Positions 35,282 to 47,345 of a stretch of 64,000 nt of DNA are shown here, piece after piece. How positions within the stretch are numbered: the first letter of the stretch is position 1; each line of letters opens with the position of its first letter. Below the pieces are notes generated by a model. The model searched no databases and was not told where the DNA came from. It was given only the letters and a program-made list of their open reading frames with translations. The stretch is taken from assembly GCA_033002965.1 (NCBI GenBank), contig JAURVB010012964.1, positions 1 through 64,000 on the forward strand, given 5' to 3'. The position numbers and the translations under genes were made by a program. Source of the DNA: Piper betle (taxonomy: Eukaryota > Streptophyta > Magnoliopsida > Piperales > Piperaceae).

Positions 35282-37965
35282 ATGGATTTTGGATGGGAAT
35301 ATGGCAGACCAGTTGATGCATCTAAGAAGCAAGTCATCTGTAACTTTTGCAACAAAACCATAAGTGGAGGGGTATATCGTTTCAAGCAACATATTGCTGG
35401 AGTCAAAGGAAATGTTGCTGCTTGTAAGAAAGTTCCTGAAGCAGATGCACAAAAAATGAAAGATTATTTCAAAAATGTGGAAAAAGCCAAAAAAGAAAAA
35501 GAAAGGATTAGAGAAGAAATAGGGTCATACGGTTTGAATGACTCAGATATGGAAGTGATGGACGTTCGGGAGCAAAGTGTTGGGTGCTCTAAGTCTACTG
35601 GGAAGAGGAAGGCACCTATTGTTGAAAGTGAGAAGAAGAATACATCAGGTCAAATGAGGATTGCTACGGCAATAGAAAAGAAAGCAAAAGAGCATTTGCA
35701 CACAGCCATTGCTCGATTCTTCTATCACTGTGCCATTCCTTTCCATGTTGTAGACTCGCCTTATTTTCAAAAAATGATTGATGTGGCAGGTAAATACGGT
35801 AATCAAGGGATCAAACCTCCGAGCAGAAATTCTTTGTCAGGTAATCTTCTTACTACTGAAGTGGCTTCCATAAATGCTAGCTTAGAGGATATAAAAGCAT
35901 CTTGGAAGACAACAGGCTGTTCTATTATGTCTGACGGGTGGACCAATCAATCTGGTAGAACTTTGATCAACTTTCTAGTTTACTGCCCAAGAGGAATGTA
36001 TTTCCTTGGATCAGTTGATGCTTCAGACAAAAAAAGGATGCTACGTATTTGTTTAGTTTACTGGACAAAGTAGTAGAAGAAGTTGGGGAGGAAAACGTTG
36101 TGCAGGTCATTACTGACAATGCTTCGGCATACAAAGCTGCCGGGAGGATGCTAGAACATAAGAGACCACATTTATTTTGGACTCCGTGTGCTGCCCATTG
36201 TATAAACCTGATGCTGAAGGACTTTGCAAAAATTAAGAAAGTTGGAACATGCATTATGAATGCACAAAAAGTCACCAAACTAATATACAACCACTCATGG
36301 TTATTGGCTCTTATGAGAAATAATTTCACAAATGGGCATGAATTGGTGAGACCTGGGGCTACTCGATTTGCTACTCATTTTTTGACGATTGCTAGTTTCC
36401 TAGAACATAAGCAGGCACTGAAAAAGCTGTTTGTTTCTGAAATGTATTCATCATCGAAGTTTGCAAAAGATGAGGATGGAATAGCAGCTGAAAATATTGT
36501 CTTAAGTGCACATTTTTGGAAGAAGATGGAATTTGTGCATAAAACAATTGAGCCACTTGTTCGTTTTTTGAGATTGGTAGATAGTGATGAAAGACCTTCA
36601 ATGCCATTTGTTTATGATGAAATGCAAAAGACTATCGAAAAAATAAAAGAGGTACATGGCATGAAAGTCGAACGATACAAGTTATTTGTTGATATCATCA
36701 CCAAGAGATGGGCGAATCAATTTTGTCATCCTCTTCATGCTGCAGCATATATGCTTAATCCTCAAACTCGTTATCGCCCTGACTCTACCATTGTATGCTC
36801 TTATTTGACTTACATACCTTTTATGATTTTTTTAACAATTTCATATTGCTTGTATTTGATTGGGAATAATTTTGTAGCCAAGTGAGGTGTATCGTGCATT
36901 CAATGATGTCATTTGTCGTTTGGAAGTCAATGAGGTAGCTCGATCCATGGCATCTTTGCAGGTCAAGATACTATTATTTTTAATTTTTATATATAAATGT
37001 TTATGTATAACTAAATATGATGATTCATTTTGTTTTAATATTTTGTAGTGGTCCGATTTTGTATCTGCAAAAGGAGATTTTGGACATTCTCTTGCAATTA
37101 CCAATAGAAAAGTCCTCCACCCAGGTAAAATCCACCTTTCTCCAGATTTCATATTTATTGCAAGCTTATAAGTAAATCAATTTATCAAATGTAGCATCAT
37201 GGTGGGAGCAACATGGTATAAGCTGCCCTGAACTACAAAAAATAGCTATTAGAATACTTAGTCAAACTTCATCATCATCGGGTTGTGAACGTAATTGGAG
37301 CACTTTTGACCAAGTACATACCAAAAAAAGAAATCGACTTGCAAGGAAGAGAGTAAATGATCTTGTATATGTTCATTACAACATGCGGGTCTAAGAAAAC
37401 GAGTTGAGGTGGAGGCATAAATATGATGCAGTTAGTGAACATTTGAGTTTAGAAGACTCTTTAGATGAGTGGGTTGGAGAACGGGACAACCCATCACCAT
37501 CGGTATGTTTAAATAATAGCTTACATCACATTCATGATTTTGTGTATGAATTTTTTTGAATTGAAATGAATAGGGTATGACTTTTTTTATGCAGGATGAT
37601 TTCTTTGGTACCAATGTTGGCAACAATGATGGTGCAGATGAAGAGGCCTTTGTAGCAAATGAAAGTGGCAACACATTGAAAACTGCAATTGGATCGTGTT
37701 CTACTACGTCTGATGGTTTTTCTTTGCCTCCTCTTCCTAGTGGACAAAATGTTGATATTGATGTACATATTGACTCCCAACATAATTTGTCTTTGCCTCC
37801 TGAACCTGAGGGACTTCATATGAGTGGGAGTTCTATGCCTCCTTTTACGCAGGGTCTCGTGTTAATGCAGATGATAGTTCTACTATTCCGATTGGTGATA
37901 ATGATTCGGACTCCGAAGATGATTCAGATGATGAATTAGATGATTTAGTATTAAGCACTACGTAA
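35282..37965 (+). pseudogene. hAT transposase pseudogene (BED finger, DUF659, hAT C-terminal)
   Basis: Reading order: 35282 MDFGWEYGRP; a BED-type finger (CNFCNKTISGG with a downstream His and Cys); a lysine/glutamate-rich linker; a DUF659-like region (PFHVVDSPYFQKMI, then CSIMSDGWTNQSGR with the first catalytic Asp). A one-base frameshift in an A7 run near 36032-36038 ends this frame. The gene resumes with VVQVITDNASAYKAAG (second Asp) and FWTPCAAHCINLML. Probable introns are 36793-36877, 36962-37048 and 37125-37194. Exons after them give YRAFNDVICRL, WSDFVSAKGDFG and the hAT dimerisation segment (SWWEQHG, PELQKIAIRILSQ, CERNWSTF). An in-frame TAA at about 37393 and a later frameshift near 37855 break the acidic tail, which ends DDLVLSTT at 37965. 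No functional transposase is expected. Confidence 0.88.
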
Positions 37966-38489
37966 AATTGTGTTGAACATTCATTTTTTGGACTTGTATT
38001 AATGTCTTGTTGTTATTATTTGATAGAACACAAATGATGATATATGAACATTGTGTATATACTTATGACATTGTGGTATTCTGATGATAAATTGTGATGC
38101 TCTTTTAGGTATGTAATTATATGAAATTGTGTTCATTATATAAAGAGTATGTTCTTCAGGTTTGCTCTTATTTGAATTACATAAAGAGTATGTTCTTATT
38201 TGTTCTTTCAGGTATGACTCTACCATTGTATTGTCATAATTACATACCTTTATGATTGTTGTATATATACTTGAATTTGTGTATTTATGTTGAGAAATTA
38301 TATAATTATGTATTTCAGGTATTTTTGTTATGAGTTGGCAAATTTTTGTATATGACCGATTTGGACCGATTCAGGCCGATTCAACTGAACCAATTCCTGG
38401 CCGATTCAGACCGATTCCGATTCCAATTCCGACTCCCTGGAAAACCAATTCCGATTCCGATTCCGATTCATGCAACCATGCTATGCACG

Positions 38490-39650
38490 ACGAGTTTAAT
38501 TCTTTTTTTGGTCTAAAACAATTTTTCTTTTTACCATAAAAAAGTGACTTATCTGAAACGGGAAATATATGAAGGCTGTAAAAAAAATTAAAATAAATTC
38601 ACCACAATTAAAAAAAAGAAGGAAAATCTGATCTGATTGCCCTCTATCTTAGGGCAGCCATATCTTATCACCCCTCGGTCAGGGAGGCCAAATCCCAGCC
38701 GGCTATATTTGACCTCCCTGTCCTTTGGTGCCTGACTTAGCCGATTGCTTATAAATAATTATTTTTATTTTATTTTATTTTATAATATTAATCTAATGAT
38801 AATTGTGTTCTTATATTAAAATTTATCCTTTAGTTTTAATTCTCCCACCACATGATAATAAAAAAAAAACTACACTCCTTTTTTTTCTAATAAAAACTCT
38901 TTTTTAAATTGATAATTACTTGGGCTTTTGATAAAAAAACTACTTGAGATTTTTACTTTAAAAAAATGTTTAAAAATATTAAATTAGTTTCAAAATCTAT
39001 GAATATATTTAATTATTAGTTTTATATTAATTTATGTAAATTATATATATAAAGGCCTACTAAATATATATTTAAGAGCTATAATTAATATAAAGTGTTT
39101 GTTTATATAAGATAAATCTAGATTCGATTGATTCTTTCGACAATCGGACTCTTTAAAAACAATAATACTATTCAAGTGGGGTAACATATTTTAAAAATAA
39201 TGATTCAAAAATAGTAAAATATAACAAGTAATGTTTACACGAAAATCATACACATTATTATTTAAAATAAAAATAAAAATTATATATAATATCAACTATG
39301 TTTTTTATCTTATCTCATATAATATGATATTATAGATATCATCCACGATATATAAATTACATCGTACCATTGTAAAAATTAAAATCTATAATTAAATCGA
39401 ATTTCTTAAAAGTTTTGAATGGCCGGTATAAATTGGTCATGGCCAGTTCATGGCTCATTTTGACTTGACAAAACTAAAAAAAGTGCATCTATGCTTGTAC
39501 GAACATTAGTTTATTGGCATACTAAAATAAAAACAAAATTTTATTGAATAAAATCTTTTGGACAAATTATTTTTTATTATAAAATAAAATTTTATTAATC
39601 AAGTTTTGAAGTACTAAATACAATAGATAGAGTTAAGACATGGATACTAA
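38490..39650. other. Intergenic sequence, no gene seen
   Basis: AT-rich DNA. The only structure noticed is the hairpin at 38680-38720. Open frames are short and not supported. Confidence 0.5.
38680..38720. repeat. 14-bp stem hairpin in a locally GC-rich patch
   Basis: CAGGGAGGCCAAAT at 38680-38693 and ATTTGACCTCCCTG at 38707-38720 pair at 13 of 14 positions around a 13-base loop. It lies in a 100-base less AT-rich patch. It may be the core of a short MITE; no other support. Confidence 0.5.
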
Positions 39651-39652
39651 GA

Positions 39653-39750
39653 ATATATATATATATATATCGCGATCCAACGGCCCAGATTTGGCGCCGC
39701 ATGGTGCGCTGCCAAAAGAGGGCAGCGCACCAGCGCACCGTAGTAAATGT

Positions 39751-39799
<49 letters not shown>
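39653..39799. mobile_element. 84-bp palindrome/hairpin element embedded in a (TA)n tract
   Basis: A (TA)n tract (39653-39670 and 39755-39799) is interrupted by 84 non-repetitive GC-richer bases. They start CGCGATCCAACGG, the same half-palindrome found at both ends of the foldback element. They contain a perfect 11-bp hairpin: GGTGCGCTGCC at 39703-39713, a 7-base loop, and GGCAGCGCACC at 39721-39731. Similar pieces next to TA tracts occur at 48219 and before 49966. Confidence 0.65.
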
Positions 39800-39803
<4 letters not shown>

Positions 39804-40884
39804 TGCAAAAGATTTGTACATAGTCAGTTACATGGATAGTACTTATTTAGTTATGTGGATGATTCCTAAGAAAAAAGTCACGGTGGTTCCAAGATCCAAG
39901 TTTGAAGATAAGAAAGAGAGGATACGAATTATTGGTGAGGATTTTAGGGGCTTGAGTGAGGAACCAAAAATGGTTGAAGACGGGGGGCTCGTTGAATTGA
40001 AGAAAAGAGAAGGAAAAAGAAGAAGAAAAGAGAAGGGGATGAGCCTCTCGCCGGAGATCCATCTCCGGCGATCTCCGGCGACCACCTAGTCTACCCACTA
40101 GTACATAGCTAGAAGTACACGACATAATCTGCTTAACCACCACCGCAGGAGAGCCTCGTTGTTGCTGAAGAAACAATCGCTAAGGGTCATCTTTCCTATT
40201 TTGCAGGTTATTTCAATTGCTGGTCGAAACCTGCCATCTTGCCATCCTTTGTTGCTACTTGTTGCTTGTTGCTGCCCCGTCAAGGAGAGGAGGAGATAGC
40301 ATGAAGCCTTGGAATGCCCTCGCCATTGCCGCCACGGAGTTCCTATCTGACGAGAAGCCTTCATCACCAGCCCAGCCTAGCCCCTTGAAGTGTTGCTTAA
40401 GTTGGTTGTTGCTGCACTGCCCTCTATTGAAAAATGAATCTTCACCTTACTGTTGGGAAGTTCACCACCTCACCACATTGCTGTTGCCCTTGCCAAGGAT
40501 CAAGTCTTGTTGCTGTTTGAAGTCCCAATAGTCGGAAAACGTTGCAGCCCCGGGAATTGAGAAGGGAAGCAATTGTTGATCATTTCAAAGCCTTGCCCAA
40601 GGATCCTATTGGAGCAACCATCCTGCCTCGCCGGTGGGACGTGAAAGGAGGAGAAGCCAGGAGCCACCGCCGTCAAGACCTGTCAACAAAAGCCCGGTCC
40701 TTTTGCCAAAGTTGTGCCACTGCTGCTATGGATGTTAAAGCATGTGCTGCTTGGAAATTAGAAGTTTGAAGCTTTGCCACTGTCATCTGCTACTGAGTCG
40801 TCAGAGAAGAGGTCCGTCAACAGTTGCCACATCGCTGGAGCTCGCCCATGTGTAGACCTGGAGACCTTGAAGTGATGTTGCTGG
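39800..40884. other. Unassigned sequence upstream of the Copia element
   Basis: Moderately GC-rich between 39880 and 40880, with a doubled phrase CTCCGGCGATCTCCGGCGAC near 40062. Several overlapping short frames exist on both strands without recognisable homology. It may be older LTR or retroelement leader sequence; I cannot assign it. Confidence 0.4.
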
Positions 40885-41134
40885 TGTTAAGTTTCCCTCA
40901 CCCATTCGCATTGAAAAACTCAATTGTCAGTTTTTGGCCTTTCATTTATCACACTAATGGTTGGCGTTTTGTATACCTGTGTGTGATTTTGTCTTTTTTT
41001 ATAGAAGTTTAATGAGGTGACTTATAGAATTCTCCTCATATTCTTTAATATAAAGGAGAATTCTGTTGATGTTAAACAAAACATCCTCTTAAGAGTTTTT
41101 TTAGCGTATTTGGCTCATAAAAGAAGAGTTTAGA
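40885..41134 (+). repeat. Left (5') LTR of the sense Copia
   Basis: Aligns through its length with 45249-45494. It contains a TATAAAG-like box near 41051 and the phrase ATCCTCTTAAGAG. Ends are estimated from where similarity to the other copy stops. Confidence 0.7.
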
Positions 41135-41159
41135 GAAGTTCATTAAGGATTGTATGATT

Positions 41160-44100
41160 GATTATTTATTCACTAAGGATTTACATGATCCAATTCTTGG
41201 TCCTCTTGAGTCGTTGGGTTCTAGTCCACCGTTGAGTGCTACTCCGGTTGTTATGGATGAAGGGAAGGCTCCTTCGATTTCTCCTCCTCTGCCTACTGCT
41301 AAGGTTGAGTCAAGTGTCATAGCTTAATGGATCAAGATGGATAGAAAATGCATGGCTTTGATCAGACAATGGTTAGAACAGAACATATATAACCATGTGA
41401 CGTGAACAAAGACAAACCAAGGAGCTTTGGGATAAGCTCTTGTATATGTATGAGAGAGACATTCCTAGAAATCAAAATTTGCTGGTCAGAAGGTTGATGA
41501 ATCTTCTGCATAAGGATGAGACAGAAGTCAGTGACTACATCAATTAGTTGCAAGGTATACTAACTTAATTATCTAGTTTGAATATGCCTCTTGATGATGC
41601 TTGGCAAGTTTGTCTATTATTGAATACATTACCGGAGTCTTAGGAACCTATAGTTATTTCTTTGAATAATTCTGATAAGCAACTGACTTTTGATATGATT
41701 TCAAGTTGTCTTTTGAGTGAAGAAGTGAGAAGGAAAACATAACAGGTAACTTTCTCTAATTCATCTTAATCTTTGGTTTTTGAATTTAGTTCTCGGGGAA
41801 GATCAAAGAGTAGGAATCCAAGTGGAAGAGATAAGAGTAGAGAAAGGTCTAAATCCAGAATCAAGACCTTCAAGTGCTTTTATTGTGATAAAACCGGCCA
41901 TAGGAAGGAGAACTGTTACAAATACAAGAAAGATCTAAGAAATGGTAAGGTGCTTGACAATAAGAGTGAAGATGATAAGACTGCTAATGTTGCAATAGAA
42001 GATATACTAATCATACTAGGTGATGGAAATGATTGTTTAACAACTAATGATGATATTAGTTGAGTGATTGATTCTGGTGGGTCGTTTCATGCTACCCCAT
42101 GTAGACATTTCTTCAACGCCTATGTGACAACTGATCTAGGTGTGGTGAAGATGGGCAACAGTGATACTTCTAAAATTGTTGGTCATGGTGATGTGCATAT
42201 TGTGACCGATTCTGGTTGCAAATTTATTTTGAAAATGTGCATCATATTCCTGATTTAAGATTGAATTTGATGTGAACAAGTATGCTAGATAATGAGGGCT
42301 ATGTTTCACAATTTTTATGTGGCTTATGCAAATTGGTGAAAGGTTCTCTAGTGGTAGCTAAAGGGAAGAAGTGTGGTGGTCTTTATAGGACTACATCTAG
42401 TCTGGTTCACCGGGAAGTTAATATTACCTCTACTGCTTTCACAGTTGACTTGTGGCATAGAAGGTTCGGACACATGAGTGAGAAGGGGCTAGAATTTTTG
42501 AAGAAGAAAAATTATCTTCCACAACTTGATGGGACAACACTAAGCTCTTGTGATCATTGTTTGGCTGGAAAACAACCTAGGGCTTCTTTTGTATCCATTG
42601 GCAAAAGGAAGACACAAATACTTGAACTTGTACATTCTGATGTTTGTGGTCCAATGGAGATAAAGTCTCTTAGTAGAGCCTCTTATTTTTGTCACTTTTA
42701 TTGATGATGCTTTAGGGAAGGTATGGTGTTACTGTTTGAAGAATAAAAGTGATGTGTTTAATATTGTAAACCATTTCATGATCTTGTAGAGAGAAAAACA
42801 GGGAAGACTTTGAAATTTTTGAGAAGTGATAATGGAGGTGAGTATTGTTCTAATCAGGTTTATTGTGACAAACATGGTATTCAGCATGAGAAGACTATTC
42901 CCTATACCCACAATTGAATCGAGTGGCTGAGAGAATGAACAGAATAATGCAATAAAGGGTTAGGTGTATGCTTTCTATAGCAAAATTACCTAAAGGATTT
43001 TGAGCTAAAGCTATTTGTACTGCTTGTTATTTAATTAATAAGTCTCCTATAATTGCTTTAAATGGAGATGTTCGAGAAAAAGTTTGGACTAGTAGGAAGG
43101 TAAATTACACTTATTTAAGGGTGTTTGGTTGTAAAGTCTTTGCACATATGCCAAAAGAACTAAGTCTAAGCTTGATGCTGGGACATTTGAATGCATATTT
43201 TTGGGTTATGGGGATGAAGAGTTTGGTTTCAAACTTTGGGTTCCTAAGGAGAAGAAGATTGTTCGAAGCTGGGATGTGGTGTTTCGAGAGAATCAATTTC
43301 TAGAGGACTTTGGGAATGAAACAACTACCCAAAGTGATAGCCAGGATTATATTATGAAGGTTAAGACTTTATCTATTCCTCTAACAATTGTATAAATATT
43401 GTTCAAGATGTTGTTGAACAAATTGATGAAGAAATCAAAGATGACATTCTTATTTCTTTGCCTCGACGGTGAAGGTGAGGATAATGATATTACTAATGAT
43501 ACACTTCCTGATGTCGTTGATGAATAGGTACATGATGGTGATCAGATTATTGATCAAGGGGAGGCTGATGCTACTAGAATAAAATCTCGTAGAATTGTTA
43601 AGCCATCCATAAAATATCCAAAGTCTACTTATGTGACTCTCACAGAAAGTGGTGAGCTTGAAGACTGTAGTGAAGCTCTTACTCACAAAGAGATAGACAA
43701 ATGGGTAAGTGTCATGCGAGGGGAACTAAAATCATTGCATGAGAACAAGACGGATAAACTTGTGAATCTTCCTTAGGGGAGAAAGGTCTTGAAGAACAAG
43801 TGGGATTATCGGCTTAAGCATGAAGAAGGTAACTCACAACCAAGGTACAAGGCAAAACTTGTGGTTAAAGGTTTTGGGCAAAAGAAAGGTATTGACTTTG
43901 ACGAAAATTTCTCACCTGTTGTAAAAATGTCTTCAATCCGTTGTGTGCTAGGTTTATCTGCAAGTAAGGATTTGGAGGTTGAACAGTTAGATGTGAAGAC
44001 TACGTTTCTCCATGGTGATCTTGATGAAACACTATATATAGAACAATTTGAGGGTTTTGTAGATAAGGGAAAGAAACAGATGGTGTGAAGATTGACGAAG

Positions 44101-45176
44101 AGCTTGTATGGACTCAAGCAAGCTCCTAGACAGTGGTATAAGAAGTTGGATTCTTTTATAGATAGTCAAGGTTACAACAAAATTGTTTCAAACCATTGTG
44201 TATTTATCAAGAAATTTGGGAAGAATGACTTTATCATTTTGCTTCTTTATGTTGAAGATATGTTGATTCTTGGATAGGATAAATCAAGAATTGTATATTT
44301 GAAGGAAAATTTAGGCAAATCCTTTGCTATAAAGGATTTGGGTCTATCTAGGCAAATTCTTGGCATGTCCATCCGACGGGATAGAAAGCTAAGGAGATTT
44401 GGTTACCCCAAGAGAAATACATTGAGAAGATTCTTGTGTGGTTCAACATGAAGGAAACCAAGCCAGTTACTGTTCCACTAGGAGCTCAATTCAAATTGAA
44501 GAAGGGTGAACTAAGTGAAGCAAAAGTATATGAAATGAAGAATATCCCTTATGCATATGTTGTAGGGAGCCTTATGTATGCTATGGTTTGTACTAGACCA
44601 GACATAGCATATGTTGTCGGGGTAATAAGTAGACATTTGTGTAATCTTGGTAGAGAACATTGACAAGTAGTTAAGTGGATACTAAGATATTTGAGATGTA
44701 CTTCCAAGCAAGGTTTATGCTTTGGGAAGGTAAGCTTATATCATTATGTTATACTGATGCAGATATGGTTGGTGACTTGACTCTATGAGGTTTACTTCTG
44801 GGTTGTTATTACTTTTGTGGGTGGTGTTGTTTCTTGGCAGTCCAAATTGCAAAAGTGTGTTAGTCTATCCACGACTGAAGCTGAATTCATTGCAGTTACA
44901 GAAGCTTGCAAAGAGGTTCTATGGTTGAAAAGATCTTTGAATGAAATTAGGATAAGTCAAGATAAGTATGAGGTACTTTGTGATAGTCAAAGTGCTATAC
45001 ATTTGAGTAAGAACTCTAGTTTGCATTTAAAGAGTAAACGCATAGATATTCAATATCATTGGGTAAGAGCTGTGTTGGAGAGAAAGTTGTTAGAGTTGAA
45101 TACGGTTCACACTGACAAGAACATCTTTGATATGTTAACCAAGATTGTGACAAAGGACAAACATTTATTTTGTTGA
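41160..45176 (+). pseudogene. Copia gag-pol polyprotein pseudogene
   Basis: Broken by many stops and frameshifts. Recognisable parts in order: gag helices near 41380-41740; zinc knuckle (CFYCDKTGHRKENC) near 41875; protease site as DSGGSFHATP at about 42067; GAG-pre-integrase (LWHRRFGHMSEKGL) near 42450 and HCLAGKQPRASF; integrase core start ELVHSDVCGPMEIKSL at 42620-42670; RT with PRYKAKLVVKGFGQKKGIDF (43830-43890), LDVKTTFLHGDLDETLY and SLYGLKQAPRQWYKK; the RT active-site motif is changed to YVEDM (the family has YVDD); RNase H with KCVSLSTTEAEFIAV and LCDSQSAIHLSKN, ending at 45176. The first in-frame stop between gag and protease is TGA at 42061. It cannot be functional. Confidence 0.88.
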
Positions 45177-45248
45177 AATGGAGCTGGTACGGAGAATTTT
45201 GCTACCACTTATGTCTAGTTAGCTCATGGATTCATGAAGGAGAGGATT

Positions 45249-45494
45249 TGCTAACTTTTCCTCACCTATTTGTATTGAAAAAGTCACTTGTCAGTTTTTG
45301 GCCTTTCGTTTATCACACTAATGGTTGGTGTTTTGTATACTTATGTGCTATTTTGCCCTTATATAGAAGTTTAATGAGATGATTTATAGAATTCTCTTTA
45401 TATTTTTCTATATAAAGGAGAATAAACATAACATCCTCTTGAGAGTTTTTGAGTATATTTCGCTCATAAAAGAAGAGTTTGGATAAGTATTTCA
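45249..45494 (+). repeat. Right (3') LTR of the sense Copia
   Basis: Begins TGCTAACTTTTCCTCACC just after the RNase H stop and aligns with the left LTR. The polypurine tract in front appears as GAAGGAGAGGATT at about 45237-45249. Confidence 0.7.
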
Positions 45495-45599
45495 TTATTT
45501 CAAGTTAAAGTCCGGGTCATAATCTAGGGTGTGAGGTTGATCTAATTTTCTTTTGAAGTGTATGTTAATTTTTAAAATTTTCATATATTGTATTTCTCC

Positions 45600-46860
45600 A
45601 ATGCTAGTGTCCATCCAACACCCCTCTTTGTTCCCGGTGTTCCCACGCCTCCATCAAAGCCAAGCCGCCGGCCGAACCGGTGCCCAAACCCGCCAGTAAC
45701 GAAGAAGATAACGTTTCTGTTTTGCAGGTGCGGCGTCTAATTTTCAGGCGACTTTTCCAAACAATATCAACTATATTGGACCAGTAAAAGACCACCGGCG
45801 TGGAGCTCAAAGTGCCCCCGACACAACACAACCCATACTTGCTGCTGGAGACTCACGCCATCGCCGGAATTCTGCAACGGATAAGGGATAAAAAAGGTGT
45901 AAGCACCGGCGAGAGGTGGATTTCGTGACTGTTTTCCGACCAACGCCGGTCATTCCCGGTCCCGAAGTAGTAACCAAAATGAAGCTGGAAAAGTGATCTA
46001 CAAACCCAAATAGAGTCTCGCTTGATTTCCTGGCCTCCATCGCTGGAAAAAATTCAGGAAATAACCCATCCGACAAGGAGAAAACAGAGCATAAACAGCC
46101 GCGGAGAGCTGATTTCGCGGCCGTTTTCCGACCAACGCCAGTCATCCCCGGCCCAACCTTGGTGTCAAACATGAATGAAGTGAAGTGATATTTGGTTCTG
46201 GGTGGAGTCACGCAGGATTTTGACGCCGTTACAGCCGGGAAAAAATCACGAAGATATTGATCGGAGCAGGGAAAGAAGAGAGTACCCTGTCATTGCTATA
46301 TTTTGAGCCACCACCGGAAAGGAGTTGCTGCTTGTCTGAGTCACGATTTGCCCTCACAGTCCATTGCTGAAGCTTATAGTCACGAGTCTCCGGAGCACCA
46401 TTAACGGCGCCAGAGAAGAGCCTGCTCACCTGTAGTGTCGTAAAGGAGAAGAAGAAGTGATCGGGAGAAAACATCTGAGTTTGAATTGCTGCCCTGTCGT
46501 TGCTGAGCGATTACCGGAGTCCGGCTTCCAATCATTGTCTTTTATTTGATCCTACGTCGACCCACTGCCGGAATGTCGTCGCAGCCGCCGGAGAAGAAGC
46601 CTACAGGACGGCGGTGCTGCTGTTAAGAAACAGAAAAGGGAAGAAGTGCTTGGAGGATAATCGGTTCCGAAACCCATTACTGGCTTGACCATCTTGGTAC
46701 TATTCAAATACGCTTGGATTTTGATCGTGACTATATCTTAACCAGGATTGAGACCGGCTGTCCACATCTTTGTATGTGTCCACGTTAAGATCTAGTTGTC
46801 CCACGAAGTTATTATACCCATGAACATACCCGGACCCGAGACCGCGTCTGTCTCGAATTT
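45600..46860 (-). repeat. GC-rich block with 192-bp tandem duplication
   Basis: The phrase GTTTTCCGACCAACGCC occurs at 45931 and again at 46123, each followed by GGTCATTCCCGG or AGTCATCCCCGG and a shared downstream segment. A weaker earlier echo (GGCGACTTTTCC) lies near 45748. On the minus strand the longest frame is 134 codons and repeats GPGMTGVGRKT, which only reflects the duplication. Probably an old LTR or retroelement untranslated region; family not recognised. Confidence 0.55.
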
Positions 46861-46959
46861 GAATTGGCACACTAAATTAGAAAATTGCCCGTATACTCCA
46901 CTAATTTAGTCTCAACATTATTTTTAATTTTAATTAGACTGGCACAACGGTGAATTCTT

Positions 46960-47292
46960 TTGGGAGCACTACAAATAAAAGCTTTTAAACTTTTAAGGGA
47001 TAAATTATGTATAAAGTTGATTAAAGTGGTAAAATTCTACTAAGAGTTATAATTTGAGAAAAAAATTAAAAATTAGTGAATTGTGAGTACTAATCTCACT
47101 GTTAACTGATTTAGGGATTCAAGTTAAACCCTAAGGAACAATATAACAATCTCCTATGTGTCATTTTGGTGTTTGTGGCATTTTCTATTTTTATTGTACT
47201 ATCTCTTTGTGTAAGGGCTCTTCGGTCCTAATAAACTCTCAAATTCAGGTCAAAAAGATGCGATCTGCATGGGCAGACGATCCTGCGCCTGA
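46960..47292 (-). mobile_element. LTR-type fragment (dispersed repeat), antisense copy
   Basis: Reverse complement and collinear with 27440-27830. Matching phrases are GTGAATTGTGAGT / GTGGATTGTGGGT, GATTTAGGGATTCAAGTT with AACCCTAAGGAAC, ACTATCTCTTTG and GGGCAGACGATCCTGCGCC / GGGTGGACGATCTCGCACC. It ends immediately before a (TA)n tract. Confidence 0.6.
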
Positions 47293-47293
47293 G

Positions 47294-47336
<43 letters not shown>
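47294..47336. repeat. (TA)n microsatellite
   Basis: About 21 TA units followed by a short CA run. Confidence 0.95.

Positions 47337-47345
<9 letters not shown>

Larger units (their letters stand above)
34179..38480 (+). mobile_element. hAT superfamily DNA transposon, complete ends, decayed
   Basis: Flanked by an 8-bp target duplication with one mismatch (TTATGCAC at 34171-34178, CTATGCAC at 38481-38488), as expected for hAT. Imperfect terminal repeats: left begins CATCGTTG and the right end reads CATGGTTG on the reverse strand. Both ends carry dense subterminal copies of CCGATTC / GAATCGG (about 34197-34352 and 38345-38470), the usual transposase-binding arrangement. The 4.3-kb interior carries a transposase gene of BED-finger/DUF659/hAT-C type and, 5' to it, a GC-rich block (34440-34780) with repeated GACCAGGCTGCCGAC phrases, then an AT-rich leader. 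The element looks recently inserted because the ends are preserved, but its gene is broken. Confidence 0.88.
40885..45494 (+). mobile_element. Decayed Copia LTR retrotransposon, sense orientation
   Basis: Two diverged copies of a long terminal repeat of about 250 bp flank a broken Copia polyprotein. Left LTR: about 40885 (TGTTAAG) to 41134. Right LTR: about 45249 (TGCTAAC) to 45494. Shared phrases include TCAGTTTTTGGCCTTTC, TATCACACTAATGGTTGG, TATAGAAGTTTAATGAG and ATAAAAGAAGAGTTT. The LTRs have many substitutions and indels, so the insertion is old. The primer-binding site expected after the left LTR is not recognisable and no target duplication is evident. Domain order gag, protease, integrase, RT, RNase H fixes the superfamily as Copia. 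Confidence 0.85.

Noticed and set aside
36049..36885. A second independent transposase gene
   Set aside because: It continues the DUF659/hAT protein begun at 35282 after a one-base shift in an A run.
39633..40089. Open frame of 149 codons spanning the TA repeat
   Set aside because: It begins with runs of Ile-Tyr from (TA)n and has no recognisable domain.
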